NCBI RefSeq assembly: GCF_016744175.1
Contig: NZ_JADGEV010000028.1
Location: forward strand, 1 to 50,521
DNA: 50,521 bases
Reading direction: 5' to 3'
From: Neptunomonas sp.
GTDB taxonomy: Bacteria; Pseudomonadota; Gammaproteobacteria; Pseudomonadales; Balneatricaceae
The first letter of the stretch is position 1. The number at the start of each line of letters is the position of its first letter. The notes beneath the pieces were generated by a model, which ran no database searches, had not been told where the DNA came from, and was given only the letters and a program-made list of their open reading frames with translations. Below, in pieces: positions 16,504 to 25,685 of this stretch. The position numbers and the translations under genes are program-made.

Positions 16504-16982
16504 GGTGATTCAAACTCAAAAGTGGCTTTATTAGGTTCTGCAGTTGCGTCGGCGTACGTGAGAATTGAGGCTAACCATACCATCGTTCCTGTTACACAAA
16601 CGGCGAGCTCTGTTGTTCCTTCCCACGTGATTCCGTCAGGTAACGGTGATAGGGGTATTTTATTAATTCCCATAAACATCTTTTTACCTTTAAGTTCTAA
16701 TATGACTGTCTTCGCTTGGATGTTATCTAATGTGACAGTGAAGGTGAGTGGCGCCATGGACGGTATTGAAGGGGGGGTCACCTTAAGCGAAATGCTTTTT
16801 TCCTCATGTGTGGCTCTACAATGTGAGTGTTGTAGGTTGCATGGTTCAGCTACAGTAAGGAGTTTGGACGACTGTTTTTTTTCAAGCATATCCGGAAGCA
16901 ACCAAAGACATACTAATATTCCAAGTGAGAAAGCGATCCCCACCAGTACTTTAATGTGTTTAATAACTTTACTTCCTGTCAT
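16500..16982 (-). CDS. membrane-anchored periplasmic protein of the SCO/PCu(A)C operon, unknown function
   Basis: 160 residues. One N-terminal membrane helix (about 10-30, VLVGIAFSLGILVCLWLL) is followed by a periplasmic domain that looks beta-rich. It has two cysteines spaced C-x5-C with histidines (PCNLQHSHC), a methionine-containing segment KGKKMFMGINKIPL, and a late cysteine in TELAVCVTGTMVWLA. The MGxN and CxxxxxxW-like pattern recalls small beta-sandwich proteins found near cytochrome oxidase assembly genes. It is the first gene of the operon, and its stop overlaps the SCO start. Metal binding is an inference from Cys/His/Met content and context. Confidence 0.7.
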   Translation of the reverse strand: MTGSKVIKHIKVLVGIAFSLGILVCLWLLPDMLEKKQSSKLLTVAEPCNLQHSHCRATHEEKSISLKVTPPSIPSMAPLTFTVTLDNIQAKTVILELKGKKMFMGINKIPLSPLPDGITWEGTTELAVCVTGTMVWLASILTYADATAEPNKATFEFESP

Positions 16983-17031
16983 CTCGAGTTCTCAATTGTC
17001 AGTATTTTAGAGGTTATGCACTTAGTCGACC

Positions 17032-17050
17032 ATGCGACGTATTGTCGCAT
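17032..17050. promoter_or_regulatory. perfect inverted repeat ATGCGAC-N5-GTCGCAT between divergent genes
   Basis: Seven-base arms flank GTATT. The site lies 50 nt before the first gene of the copper operon (minus strand) and 140 nt before the SH3b gene (plus strand), in the shared promoter region. The symmetry suggests an operator for a dimeric regulator. I do not recognise the consensus. Confidence 0.45.
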
Positions 17051-17189
17051 TTCGAGATCGAGGAGTTTAGTGCTTAGGGTGTTAATACTTGCACTTATCA
17101 GTGGTGAAAGTTATCGTTTGAAGTTCCGGAATATATCTTGGATGAAATATAGAAATTAGCGGAATATGGTACGTTTAGAGAGGGTATGT

Positions 17190-17804
17190 ATGCGTCAGAA
17201 GTTTATCTTTATGTTTCTTAGCTTATTTCTGATTAGCTCTAATGCTAGTGCGTTGGATTATTATCGTGTGACAGATGAACCCATAAATATTCGCTCGGGC
17301 CCCGGAAAAACTTTTCCAGTATTAGCTCAAGCTAAAAAAGATGCGCAAGTTCTTGTAATAAAGAAGCAGGGTGATTGGGCAAATATTTTTTTCCTGCACA
17401 GTAATGGCAGCCAGATTGAAGGTTGGATGCATAATACTTTCCTTCAGCAGGAAAGTGAAAGCAGGCAAGAAGATATTGCCATGAAAGCCGAATCAATAGG
17501 TGCGCATTTGAAGTGTTTACCAAATGCAAAGAAAAATGGTGTGAGTAGTTGTATGCTCGATATTGATTTTACAGTCATGGGGCCATTAAGTGAAAGTGCA
17601 GCAGAGGTACGTTGTGAGTCTGAAGTGCTATTGCATTTGAGTAATGGTGAAGCTCAACCTATTCAGGAAGCTGGGCGTATTCGAACGCCTTTAAAGCAAG
17701 GTGTAGGTGCAGCAAGAATGCAATTGATGGTATTCCCATTAACTAAAGTTATGGTTGAAAAGGTGACTGTTGTTGATTATCGGTGTATTGCACAAGAAAT
17801 CTAA
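17190..17804 (+). CDS. SH3b-domain secreted protein
   Basis: 204 residues from ATG 17190, which has AGAGGG upstream; an in-frame ATG at 17166 would hide the signal peptide. The signal (FIFMFLSLFLISSNASA) is followed by a bacterial SH3 domain (about 25-90: INIRSGPGKTFPVLAQ, WANIFFLH, EGWMHNTFL). The C-terminal half has two Cys pairs and no family I recognise (KCLPNAKKNGVSSCMLD, VRCESEVLLHL). SH3b domains usually bind peptidoglycan or mediate periplasmic contacts. Single gene, divergent from the copper operon. Confidence 0.8.
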   Translation: MRQKFIFMFLSLFLISSNASALDYYRVTDEPINIRSGPGKTFPVLAQAKKDAQVLVIKKQGDWANIFFLHSNGSQIEGWMHNTFLQQESESRQEDIAMKAESIGAHLKCLPNAKKNGVSSCMLDIDFTVMGPLSESAAEVRCESEVLLHLSNGEAQPIQEAGRIRTPLKQGVGAARMQLMVFPLTKVMVEKVTVVDYRCIAQEI

Positions 17805-18133
17805 TATTTTGCTTTATTCGCTGCTCCAAGGGAGCTTTGACGTGTAAAATGGTTTTGTGGGGTCGTGAAAAATTATAAGTCTTTGCAGGATCTGTATTGT
17901 TTAAAAACATGAAAGTGGCTGGAATTACTTTTCATAATTTGGATATGCTATTTTGACAATGCAAAAAAGGTATTAACAGCTACAATTGCATATAGATGAT
18001 GTACCGTTTAACGGCTAAGTATGAATAGTAGACTTGGCCTAATTATCGTAAAAGTATGTAATCATTTTTTTAGTATTTCATACCGTAATATATAAGATGT
18101 ATGAGAACAGTAGCCATGGATGATGGGGCGTGA
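17805..18133 (+). other. 329-nt intergenic region upstream of the GGDEF-EAL gene
   Basis: Apart from the weak hairpin at 17823-17838 the stretch is AT-rich and unstructured by eye. I see no gene and no recognisable riboswitch. It presumably carries the promoter of the gene starting at 18134. Confidence 0.5.
17823..17838 (+). terminator. weak terminator-like hairpin after the SH3b gene
   Basis: GCTCC and GGAGC pair around a 3-nt loop and are followed by only TTTG. The short stem and T-run make this uncertain. Confidence 0.3.
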
Positions 18134-20755
18134 ATGAAAGAGATTAATGGTAAAACAGCACGCTGGTTTAAGCTTCTATATGGCTTGTTGTCACTACTAA
18201 TGCTGCTTGCTCTTTTTGCCTTCAGTTATGCTACTTGGAGTAATGTTAAAGAGCAGGCCTATGAGTCGTTAACTCCCCATAATCAAAGTTTGATGAATGT
18301 TGTTGAACGTTTTTTCGTGCATCAGGAATCCTTACTTGATGAGTTAGCAAAGACCATTACCGTTACAAGCAACCCTGATAGTTTTATTCAAACGCGACTC
18401 AACGATGTGCTGAGGGCTACGCCACAAATGCGAGTTCTTGCCATTATAGATAGTCAGGGTGTAATTATGTCGACCACAGGCGACATTCACACACTTGAGT
18501 GGTTAGACTTATTTGATCATGGTGAATCGACCATAGGTAGGCCCTTTAGGCCCACTTTTGTAGGAGAAAATATACTACCTGTTCGTAAACCTATCATTAA
18601 TGAAAAGGGCGTTAAAACAGGTTACGTAGTAGCGGCTTATCGTTTATTAGGAAATGATGCCATATGGCAAGAAGCAGAAGAGGCTGAAAGCCAACGTCGA
18701 TCTATGATTATAGGTAATGATGGTCGTGTTTATATATCTTACCCCGAATCAGATACCTTTTGGCAAAGCTTCGTCTCGTTGAAAGTTGAAGATGGTTTTT
18801 TGAAAACGTTAGCCCAACTCACCACCAAAGCAGGCGAGTGGCAAACACGTGATGTGCAATATCAAGATGAAAAATTGCTCATTACAGCTAGCTTTATCAA
18901 AGAGTACAGTTTCTACATAGTAAGTGGGATTCAAAGTGCTGACTTATTCTCTCGTTGGTTTGAACGGATGAAGTTTGTCGCTTTAGCAGTGTTAACTTTT
19001 CTAATTCTCGGACTTATTGTGTTTCGAGTGATATTGACTAGCGCATCTCGTTTTGAGTCTGCCAGAAATGTTGCCGAGCATAATGTCTTTAAGCTCTCTC
19101 GGGCGATAGAGCAAAGCCCAAGCAGCGTCATTGTTACCGATGAAAACTGGTTGACTGAGTATGCTAATAATCGTTTGAGCGATGGTGGAAGGTCATTAGA
19201 TAAATTAAGCACTGGCCAAATGCTTCTAGAGCACTTCCCTCATAGTTTGCTAAAGGATGATGTAAAAACAATATCTGAGAATTTATTACATGGTACGAAC
19301 TGGTACGGCGAACGCCGTGCAAAAGAGCAGAAGCAATGGTTTTCTTTTTCTATTAGTGGAATGACAGATGATTCTGGCCGTGTAACAAACCATGTAATTG
19401 TGACTCAAGATATTACTGAACGAAAACAGGTTGAGGTTCGCTTATTTAAGCAAGCGAATTATGATGCGCTAACTGGATTGCCGAATAGGCGGCGCACAAA
19501 TGAACTGCTGACAGAATCTGTAAAAAAAGCATGGCAAGAAAATAAGCGCGTCGCTGTACTTTACATGGATGTAGATAATTTCAAGCAAATAAATGATACG
19601 TTTGGTCATATGTTAGGTGATCAAATGCTACAACTCGTAGCTGTTAGATTGCAGCAAACTGTTGCTAAGGAAGGCACTGCTTGCCACATGAGTGGTGATG
19701 AGTTTTTAGTATCCATTGTTTTTGATAGCGAGAAAGATGTAATTGCTCTTGCCGATAAAATCATGAATGTTATGAAACAACCCGTTTTACTGGAGGCTAA
19801 AAAATTATTTATCTCCGTTAGCATCGGCATATCTCGTTACCCTGAAGACAGCGATGATGTCTCTAGTTTATTAAAGCATGCGGATATAGCGCTTTATGAA
19901 TCAAAGAACCAAGGTAGGCGCTGCTACCGTTTCTTTAGCCAAGAGTTGGACGATAAGAATAAACGCAAGGTTGAGTTAGAGTCTGAAATCAGAAATGCAT
20001 TGGTTAATAAAGAGTTGTACATGGTTTACCAGACCAAAAATAGAATATCTTCTGGTGAGGTGTATGGTTTTGAAGCTCTGATGCGTTGGCAGAGTCCACG
20101 GTTAGGTTTTGTTAGTCCTGAAGAGTTTATTTCTGCGGCTGAAGAAATCGGTGTGATAGACCAATTGGGTGAGTTTGCTTTGTATGAAGCTTGTCGTGAC
20201 TTACAAAAGTTTCAGAATCATGCCAGCCAACCCCTTGCGATTGCTGTAAACGTTTCTATGTCTCAATTAACAAATTCGGACATTGTGGGTACGGTCAGGA
20301 AAGTTATTCAAGATACCGGTATAAACCCGAGTGTATTTGAACTAGAAATTACTGAATCAATGTTAGCTCAGCGGTTAGAAGAAGTGCAGCCAGTCCTGAA
20401 TGACCTCCTAGGTTTGGGAGTGTCTCTGAGTATTGATGATTTTGGCACAGGCTATAGTTCGCTGAGTTATTTAACTCGCTTTCCTGTATCAGCACTCAAA
20501 ATTGATCGCTGTTTTATAATGGATATGGTTGAAAATCGTAGTGATGCAACGTTAACACATACTGTGATTACCATGGCGCATAAACTAGGATTGAAAGTAG
20601 TTGCTGAAGGTATTGAAGACGAGGATCAGCTAGCGTTACTGCGTGTGTATGGTTGTGATTTAGGCCAGGGGTACTTTTTCACTAAACCGTTGGCTTATGA
20701 TCAGATGATCACGCACCTTAAGGGCCAGCAAGAAAAACCAGACTGGGCTATATAG
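18134..20755 (+). CDS. membrane GGDEF-EAL protein (c-di-GMP turnover) with periplasmic sensor and PAS-like domain
   Basis: 873 residues. Membrane helices near 14-33 and 277-297 enclose a periplasmic sensor of about 240 residues (Cache-like by length and placement). A PAS-like domain follows (QSPSSVIVTDENW to IVTQDITERKQ). The GGDEF domain has the active site as SGDEF (520-524) and no RxxD inhibitory site in the expected position just before it. The EAL domain is complete by motif: EAL at 647-649, ELEITES, DDFGTGYSSL, KIDRCFI, EGIED and QGYFFTKPL. So phosphodiesterase activity is likely, and cyclase activity is possible because S in place of the first G is tolerated in some enzymes. It is a single gene with GGGGCGTGA before the ATG. 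Confidence 0.93.
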   Translation: MKEINGKTARWFKLLYGLLSLLMLLALFAFSYATWSNVKEQAYESLTPHNQSLMNVVERFFVHQESLLDELAKTITVTSNPDSFIQTRLNDVLRATPQMRVLAIIDSQGVIMSTTGDIHTLEWLDLFDHGESTIGRPFRPTFVGENILPVRKPIINEKGVKTGYVVAAYRLLGNDAIWQEAEEAESQRRSMIIGNDGRVYISYPESDTFWQSFVSLKVEDGFLKTLAQLTTKAGEWQTRDVQYQDEKLLITASFIKEYSFYIVSGIQSADLFSRWFERMKFVALAVLTFLILGLIVFRVILTSASRFESARNVAEHNVFKLSRAIEQSPSSVIVTDENWLTEYANNRLSDGGRSLDKLSTGQMLLEHFPHSLLKDDVKTISENLLHGTNWYGERRAKEQKQWFSFSISGMTDDSGRVTNHVIVTQDITERKQVEVRLFKQANYDALTGLPNRRRTNELLTESVKKAWQENKRVAVLYMDVDNFKQINDTFGHMLGDQMLQLVAVRLQQTVAKEGTACHMSGDEFLVSIVFDSEKDVIALADKIMNVMKQPVLLEAKKLFISVSIGISRYPEDSDDVSSLLKHADIALYESKNQGRRCYRFFSQELDDKNKRKVELESEIRNALVNKELYMVYQTKNRISSGEVYGFEALMRWQSPRLGFVSPEEFISAAEEIGVIDQLGEFALYEACRDLQKFQNHASQPLAIAVNVSMSQLTNSDIVGTVRKVIQDTGINPSVFELEITESMLAQRLEEVQPVLNDLLGLGVSLSIDDFGTGYSSLSYLTRFPVSALKIDRCFIMDMVENRSDATLTHTVITMAHKLGLKVVAEGIEDEDQLALLRVYGCDLGQGYFFTKPLAYDQMITHLKGQQEKPDWAI

Positions 20756-20853
20756 TGGATATAAAAGGGTTTACAAGCCTTTTACGTTCAGTGCTTAGGT
20801 TGCATTAACGATTAAGGCTTGGCGTGTGAGTACCTAGTAGGAAGGTATAAAAA

Positions 20854-21384
20854 CTACCACATCAAATCATCAGGTATAGCGTAATCTGCATACGGGTCAT
20901 CTTGCTCAGGCTGTTCTTCGGGTTTCAGGCGAATCACCCATGTTGGCTGGCGTGCTTCAACTCGATCCGCAATGTCAGAAGGTACTAAATAGTATTTTTC
21001 ATCTAGCTTACAAATGAGTATCTGCATGCGTGCAAGTTGATTATGTAAATCAGGCGTTACATAAATATTTTTTATCAACGTACCATCGACAAAACGGTAG
21101 CCTATCTCTGCTTTATCACTGATTGTAATTTTGTGATGTTCTATCAATTGTCGAGCTTCAGACTCTAAAGCCTTTTTAGCTTTTTCTTCTTCGCGGCGTT
21201 TATTAAGTGCCTTATCTCGTTCTAGTTTTTCTTTACGTTCTTTGTCTAGAGCTTGTTGTGTTTCTGCACTAGAAGTAGCTAAATCTTGTTTGGATGCTTT
21301 TTTCTTTTGAGCTTTTGCTTTTTTTGCTTGTTGTTTATTGGCCAGACCGGCTTTTAATAACTGATCTTGAAGTGAGATAGCCAT
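20854..21384 (-). CDS. DUF2058 family protein (YaiL-like)
   Basis: 176 residues from ATG 21384 (MAISLQDQLLKAGL, the family's usual opening). The longer ORF would add an unrelated upstream stretch. The N-terminal half is a Lys/Glu/Arg-rich helical region (AKKAKAQKKKASKQ and more); the C-terminal half is a compact domain (ITISDKAEIGYRFVDG, IKNIYVTP, YYLVPSDIADRV). DUF2058 proteins are described as possible nucleoprotein or polynucleotide-associated proteins; function is not established. Divergent from the LysE-type gene, sharing a 128-nt intergenic region. Confidence 0.85.
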   Translation of the reverse strand: MAISLQDQLLKAGLANKQQAKKAKAQKKKASKQDLATSSAETQQALDKERKEKLERDKALNKRREEEKAKKALESEARQLIEHHKITISDKAEIGYRFVDGTLIKNIYVTPDLHNQLARMQILICKLDEKYYLVPSDIADRVEARQPTWVIRLKPEEQPEQDDPYADYAIPDDLMW

Positions 21385-21512
21385 TAGCAAATACCTGCTA
21401 TAATTTTTTGAGCAGTATAATACCACAGGCAAACACCAAAAGAGTGCTGCATCCTTTTCCATAGAGGGTAGCGAGCGTATATTTTATTAATTTAGTTATC
21501 GTGAGAAGTCTA

Positions 21513-22145
21513 ATGGCAGACGCGCAATTTATGGCATTTTTGGTAGCAATTACGTTGTTAACAATCTCCCCGGGTGTTGATACGCTGTTGGTACTAAGGA
21601 ATAGCAACAGGGGGGGGTGGAAGGACGGTGTTGTCAGTAGTCTTGGGATTTGCAGTGGTTTATTTGTGCACGCAACAGTCTCAGCTGTTGGTATTTCTGT
21701 CATCCTATTGCAGTCATCTTGGGCATTCAGTTTTTTAAAAATGGCGGGTGCTCTTTATTTAGTCTGGCTTGGCATACAAAGCTTATACACATTGCGTAAG
21801 CCTATCATTGACGGAGTAACACCCGTTAAGGGGCAGAACTTTACTTGGAGAAAATCTTTAACAGAAGGTTTGTTGTCGAATGTGCTGAATCCTAAAACAG
21901 TTATGTTCTATATGGCGTTCTTGCCACAGTTCATTAACCCGGATTCCGATTTATTAATGCAGTCGTTAGGCTTGGCTGCTATCCATTTCATGATTGGAAT
22001 GCTTTGGCTCTGCGCTTTGACTGTCATGATATGCGGGTTGAAAGGCCGGGGAATAGGAAAGCGAGTTGAACAATCCTTACAAGGGCTTACAGGGGTGGTT
22101 ATGATTGGTTTAGGATTAAGCTTAGCACTAGAAAGTAAGAAGTGA
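21513..22145 (+). CDS. LysE/RhtB family amino acid exporter
   Basis: 210 residues from ATG 21513 (the GTG at 21501 is less likely). The N-terminal motif ITLLTISPGVDTLLVLRNS is the LysE-family PGP-like signature. About six hydrophobic segments are visible, and NVLNPKTVMFYMAFLPQF is the second family landmark. It is an inner-membrane exporter of amino acids or related metabolites such as homoserine lactone or threonine; substrate cannot be read from the sequence. No adjacent LysG-type regulator is present. Confidence 0.9.
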   Translation: MADAQFMAFLVAITLLTISPGVDTLLVLRNSNRGGWKDGVVSSLGICSGLFVHATVSAVGISVILLQSSWAFSFLKMAGALYLVWLGIQSLYTLRKPIIDGVTPVKGQNFTWRKSLTEGLLSNVLNPKTVMFYMAFLPQFINPDSDLLMQSLGLAAIHFMIGMLWLCALTVMICGLKGRGIGKRVEQSLQGLTGVVMIGLGLSLALESKK

Positions 22146-22270
22146 AGGCCTACACCAAAGACACTATTCGCTGGAGAAATGATCTCTGGCGAGGCCTATA
22201 AATGAATATAGCGCTTAATTCAGCCTGAAGATAGTGGTAGTGATGCTTATACGGCATAGTGTTTTGTTGA

Positions 22271-22301
22271 TAGGGCTTGATAAAGGTCGCTATAAGCCCT
22301 A
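22271..22301. other. hairpin between convergent genes
   Basis: TAGGGCTT and AAGCCCTA pair, extended by ATA/TAT after a bulged G, around an 8-nt loop. There is no T-run, so it is not a standard intrinsic terminator, but its place between two converging genes suggests a 3'-end structure. Confidence 0.4.
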
Positions 22302-22323
22302 AACAGAGATAATAGGGGTGAGT

Positions 22324-22524
22324 TTAAGTGTCGTCATCAAAGGTATCATCCATACTTTTTTTAAGGCGCCTGGCTTCCAGCATCTCTTCAATATTATGTC
22401 GTACATTGCGGCGCGTATCTTTCTGCGTACTGATAAAGCCTAAGTCTTCAACAATATCGCTATCCAGATCGTAGTTGTCATTATCATCCAGTGGGTCATC
22501 GCTGATACTAATGTCATCTCTCAT
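22324..22524 (-). CDS. PA3496-family small acidic protein
   Basis: 66 residues from ATG 22524, preceded by AGGAGGT. The N-terminal half is very acidic (DDPLDDNDNYDLDSDI); the C-terminal half has the family-type motif TRRNVRHNIEEMLEARRLKK and ends in a DDDT acidic tail. Databases describe the PA3496 family as putative envelope integrity proteins; a molecular role is not known. The longer ORF to 22596 lacks a ribosome site. Confidence 0.75.
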   Translation of the reverse strand: MRDDISISDDPLDDNDNYDLDSDIVEDLGFISTQKDTRRNVRHNIEEMLEARRLKKSMDDTFDDDT

Positions 22525-22930
22525 AAGAGTGATACCTCCTAACTGATCATCACATCGTTTACCGTGAACAGATAAACATGAATCTAAGCTATTCAAAATA
22601 GTTTTTAGCAGTGGAGGCTTTACGTGTAAATTGAAATTTATTTAGGAAAAATTGCTGTTTTTTGAATTTAAATCATTATGAAAATTTACAGGCATCAATG
22701 GACTATATTAGTGATGGTTGATGCCGTTATAGAAATCAATGTAGATGTGTTTTTTTCAAAAAATAGAATTGTTTTGTTTTTTAGTGCTTGTGCAGCAATG
22801 TTTTTTAAATCTATTGATTTAGCCCATTATAAATAGGGATTTTTCTTTATTGCACCTGCGAAGTACTATCTCTTTATGTATACTTTTGGTTATAGCTTTA
22901 GTTATTTAACAGCATTTTGGAGATCGAGTT
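22525..22930. other. 406-nt intergenic region upstream of the Pat-type gene
   Basis: AT-rich divergent promoter region. It contains an inverted repeat with 8-bp arms (GGCATCAA at 22691-22698, TTGATGCC at 22718-22725) separated by 19 nt. I found no ORF with coding character. Confidence 0.6.
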
Positions 22931-25666
22931 TTGAGCACTAAATACTTGAAGCGTTTTTTTAAACCTAAGTCGATAGCTGTGTTTGGAGCGTCTGAAAAAA
23001 CGGGAAGCATGGGGGGGATTGTTGTCCATAATTTGTTGGATAGTAAATTTCCTGGTGCATTGATGTGCGTTAACCCCGAAGGCTACGATAAGGTTTTTAA
23101 TGTACCGTGCTATCAGACTATTTCTGAACTCCCCGAAATGCCTGATTTGGCCATTATTTGTTCGCCGCCTGATTCTGTTCCCGATATTATTCGCAAGTTA
23201 GGCGCGCATATGGTTAAAGCTGCGATAATTTTGACCGGTGGCTTATCCATTAAAAATAGCCCCGCGGCAAAAACGCTCAGTGAGTCCGTAAAAGAAGCGG
23301 CTAGACCCTACGGGATACGTATTATGGGTCCCGACTGTATGGGATTGTTAGTTCCTGGATCGAATATGAATGCAAGTTATTCTCATATGAATATTCAGAA
23401 GGGAAAAGTTGCCTACATCGGTCAATCTGGATTACTCGGTACAGCAATGATTGATTGGGCTAATGGTCGAGAAATCGGATTTTCACATTTTATGACATTG
23501 GGTAATGGCGTTGATGTGGACCTTTCTTCGGTTATTGATTATGTTTCTCAAGATCCTTATACGCACTCAATTTTGCTACAAATGGATCGGGTTTCTGGCT
23601 CATCGAGAAACTTTATATCTGCTTTGCGTGCAGCATCTCGTAACAAGTTAGTGTTAGTACTTAAATCAGGCATTTTTTCTGAAGAAGCTTCAAAAATTGC
23701 AGCAACTCCCGGTATACCTGATGAAGATGTTGTATATGATGCGGCATTAAGGAGAGCTGGTGCAGTGCGTGTGGAAACGTCTGATCAGTTGTTTAATGCA
23801 TTAGAGACCTTGTCTCGAATGAAGCCTCTTCGAGGTGAACGATTAGCAATTATCTGCAATGGTATGGGGCCCAATGCTTTAGCTACAGACCGCTTGCTTA
23901 AGTCTGGAGGAAAGCTAGCTGCTCTTGCTGATGAGACGGTCAGTCAGTTGAATAATATTTTGCCTCCTGGATGGAATCAGAAAAATCCAGTTGATTTAAA
24001 CTCTGATGCTACTTCAGAACGTTTTGCACAAGTAGCCCAAATCTTGTCTAAAGACAAAGGCATCGACGTCATCCTATCTATTCATGCGCCGACACAACTA
24101 GCTCCGAGCGTTGAAACCGCTGATGAGTTAGTAAAGGTGATTCGCAAATCACAGCGTAATATTCTGACATGCTGGATGGGACGCGCTACCGCTATTGAAG
24201 CAAGAAATCATTGTAATGCTGCTAATGTAGCAACCTTTATTACCCCTGAAGAAGCAATTGACGCGTTTATGCATATGGTTGATTACCGACGTAATCAGGT
24301 TGTTATGCGCCAAACTCCAGCGACGTATATTGAGCAAAATACGCAGAATCATCAAAAAGCTAAGAAAATTATTGCTGATGCGCTAGCGGAGCCCCGCGAC
24401 TATCTTAATCATAGTGAGGCGTGTGACTTACTGGATCAGTACGATATTCCTGTTCAAAATAGTTATTATTCTGACGATATAGATGGTGTGGTTCAACGAG
24501 CCGAAGACATTGGTGGAACGGTCGCTATAAAAGCCCTTCATTGTAAGAATGTTTATCCTTTCAGTTATGATGACCAATCTTCTCAACGCCGAAATGATTT
24601 GGCGCAAGACCTCTACTCATCTAGTGATGTTAGATATGCAACAACAAAACTTGCGTACCGTGTTAGTGAGCGCATTGGTGATGAGGGAAGCATGGGGTTT
24701 TGCGTTCAGCAGATGAAACGTGGCTTTCAGTCTTTACAAATTAATGTAGGTATCACTCGGGATCCAACATTTGGTCCTATCATTGTATTTGGTGCTGGCG
24801 GTTTCACAGTGGATGTACTTGCTGACAGACATGTAATGTTGCCGCCGATGAATATGGCTCTAGCAAAAGAGCTGGTTAAAAATTCACGTATTTATAAGAT
24901 CATTAAAGAGCATAGTCACCAGCCATCGAGAGATGTTGAGCAGTTGTCCGATATGATTCTTAAGCTGTCAGAAATGATAGTTGACCTACCTAACCTTAAG
25001 GGGCTAGAAATAAATCCCTTATTGCTGAATAAACTTGGCATATTAGCGGTTGATGTTGCTGTTTCTATCGGTGAGAAATCTGAATTAGCAATCTCGCCTT
25101 ATCCGGGTGATCTAGAAGAATCTATTGCATTGAAACGTTCCGGAAGACCCGCCGTTGTACGCCCTATCCGGGGTGAGGATGAGCCGAGACATTTGGATTT
25201 TTACAACAAACTTAGCCCTGAGTCGATTAGGATGCGGTATTTTTATAGTAGAGGAGTGCCATCTCACCAAGAATTGGCGAGTTGGACACAAATTGATTAT
25301 GACCGTGAAATGGCTTTTATAGTATCCGCCCCTAGTTTAGATGGGACCGGTCCTGAAACGCTTGGTGTTGTGCGCGTTGTTACCGATCCGGATAATATTC
25401 AAAGTGAGTTTTCAGTAGTGATTCGAGATGACCTTCAAGGAGAAGGTCTCGGTGTTATCTTAATGAGTAAAGCAATTGATTACTGCCGTAGTCGTAAAAC
25501 ATTAATCATTGAAGGATCTACACTACCAACAAATAAAGGAATGCAGGGGTTGGCGCTTAAGCTTGGGTTTACTAACTCTTTCAATATGGAAGAGGAGGTG
25601 GTTGATATGAAAATGAAGCTTAACGAGCCTACCGAAGATTGGCAGTTTACACGATTGCAGCACTAA
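22931..25666 (+). CDS. Pat/YfiQ-type protein lysine acetyltransferase (acyl-CoA synthetase-like + GNAT)
   Basis: 911 residues; E. coli PatZ has 886. The N-terminal CoA-binding domain (IAVFGASEKTGSMGG, IMGPDCMGLL) and CoA-ligase domain are followed by an ATP-grasp domain (about 470-700, with FGPIIVFGAGG and LEINPLLL) and a C-terminal GNAT acetyltransferase (about 740-900, QGEGLGVILMSKAIDYC). In active ADP-forming synthetases an SHTGA motif carries the catalytic histidine; here the region reads SKIAATPGIPDED, without it, so the synthetase part is probably a ligand-binding relic, as in Pat. The likely role is acetylation of metabolic enzymes such as acetyl-CoA synthetase. TTG start with GGAGA upstream. 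Single gene. Confidence 0.9.
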   Translation: MSTKYLKRFFKPKSIAVFGASEKTGSMGGIVVHNLLDSKFPGALMCVNPEGYDKVFNVPCYQTISELPEMPDLAIICSPPDSVPDIIRKLGAHMVKAAIILTGGLSIKNSPAAKTLSESVKEAARPYGIRIMGPDCMGLLVPGSNMNASYSHMNIQKGKVAYIGQSGLLGTAMIDWANGREIGFSHFMTLGNGVDVDLSSVIDYVSQDPYTHSILLQMDRVSGSSRNFISALRAASRNKLVLVLKSGIFSEEASKIAATPGIPDEDVVYDAALRRAGAVRVETSDQLFNALETLSRMKPLRGERLAIICNGMGPNALATDRLLKSGGKLAALADETVSQLNNILPPGWNQKNPVDLNSDATSERFAQVAQILSKDKGIDVILSIHAPTQLAPSVETADELVKVIRKSQRNILTCWMGRATAIEARNHCNAANVATFITPEEAIDAFMHMVDYRRNQVVMRQTPATYIEQNTQNHQKAKKIIADALAEPRDYLNHSEACDLLDQYDIPVQNSYYSDDIDGVVQRAEDIGGTVAIKALHCKNVYPFSYDDQSSQRRNDLAQDLYSSSDVRYATTKLAYRVSERIGDEGSMGFCVQQMKRGFQSLQINVGITRDPTFGPIIVFGAGGFTVDVLADRHVMLPPMNMALAKELVKNSRIYKIIKEHSHQPSRDVEQLSDMILKLSEMIVDLPNLKGLEINPLLLNKLGILAVDVAVSIGEKSELAISPYPGDLEESIALKRSGRPAVVRPIRGEDEPRHLDFYNKLSPESIRMRYFYSRGVPSHQELASWTQIDYDREMAFIVSAPSLDGTGPETLGVVRVVTDPDNIQSEFSVVIRDDLQGEGLGVILMSKAIDYCRSRKTLIIEGSTLPTNKGMQGLALKLGFTNSFNMEEEVVDMKMKLNEPTEDWQFTRLQH

Positions 25667-25685
25667 AGATGTTTAGGTGGTAAGC

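Noticed and set aside
22271-22301. Hairpin as an intrinsic terminator of the LysE-type gene
   Set aside because: No T-run on either strand; kept only as an unexplained hairpin.
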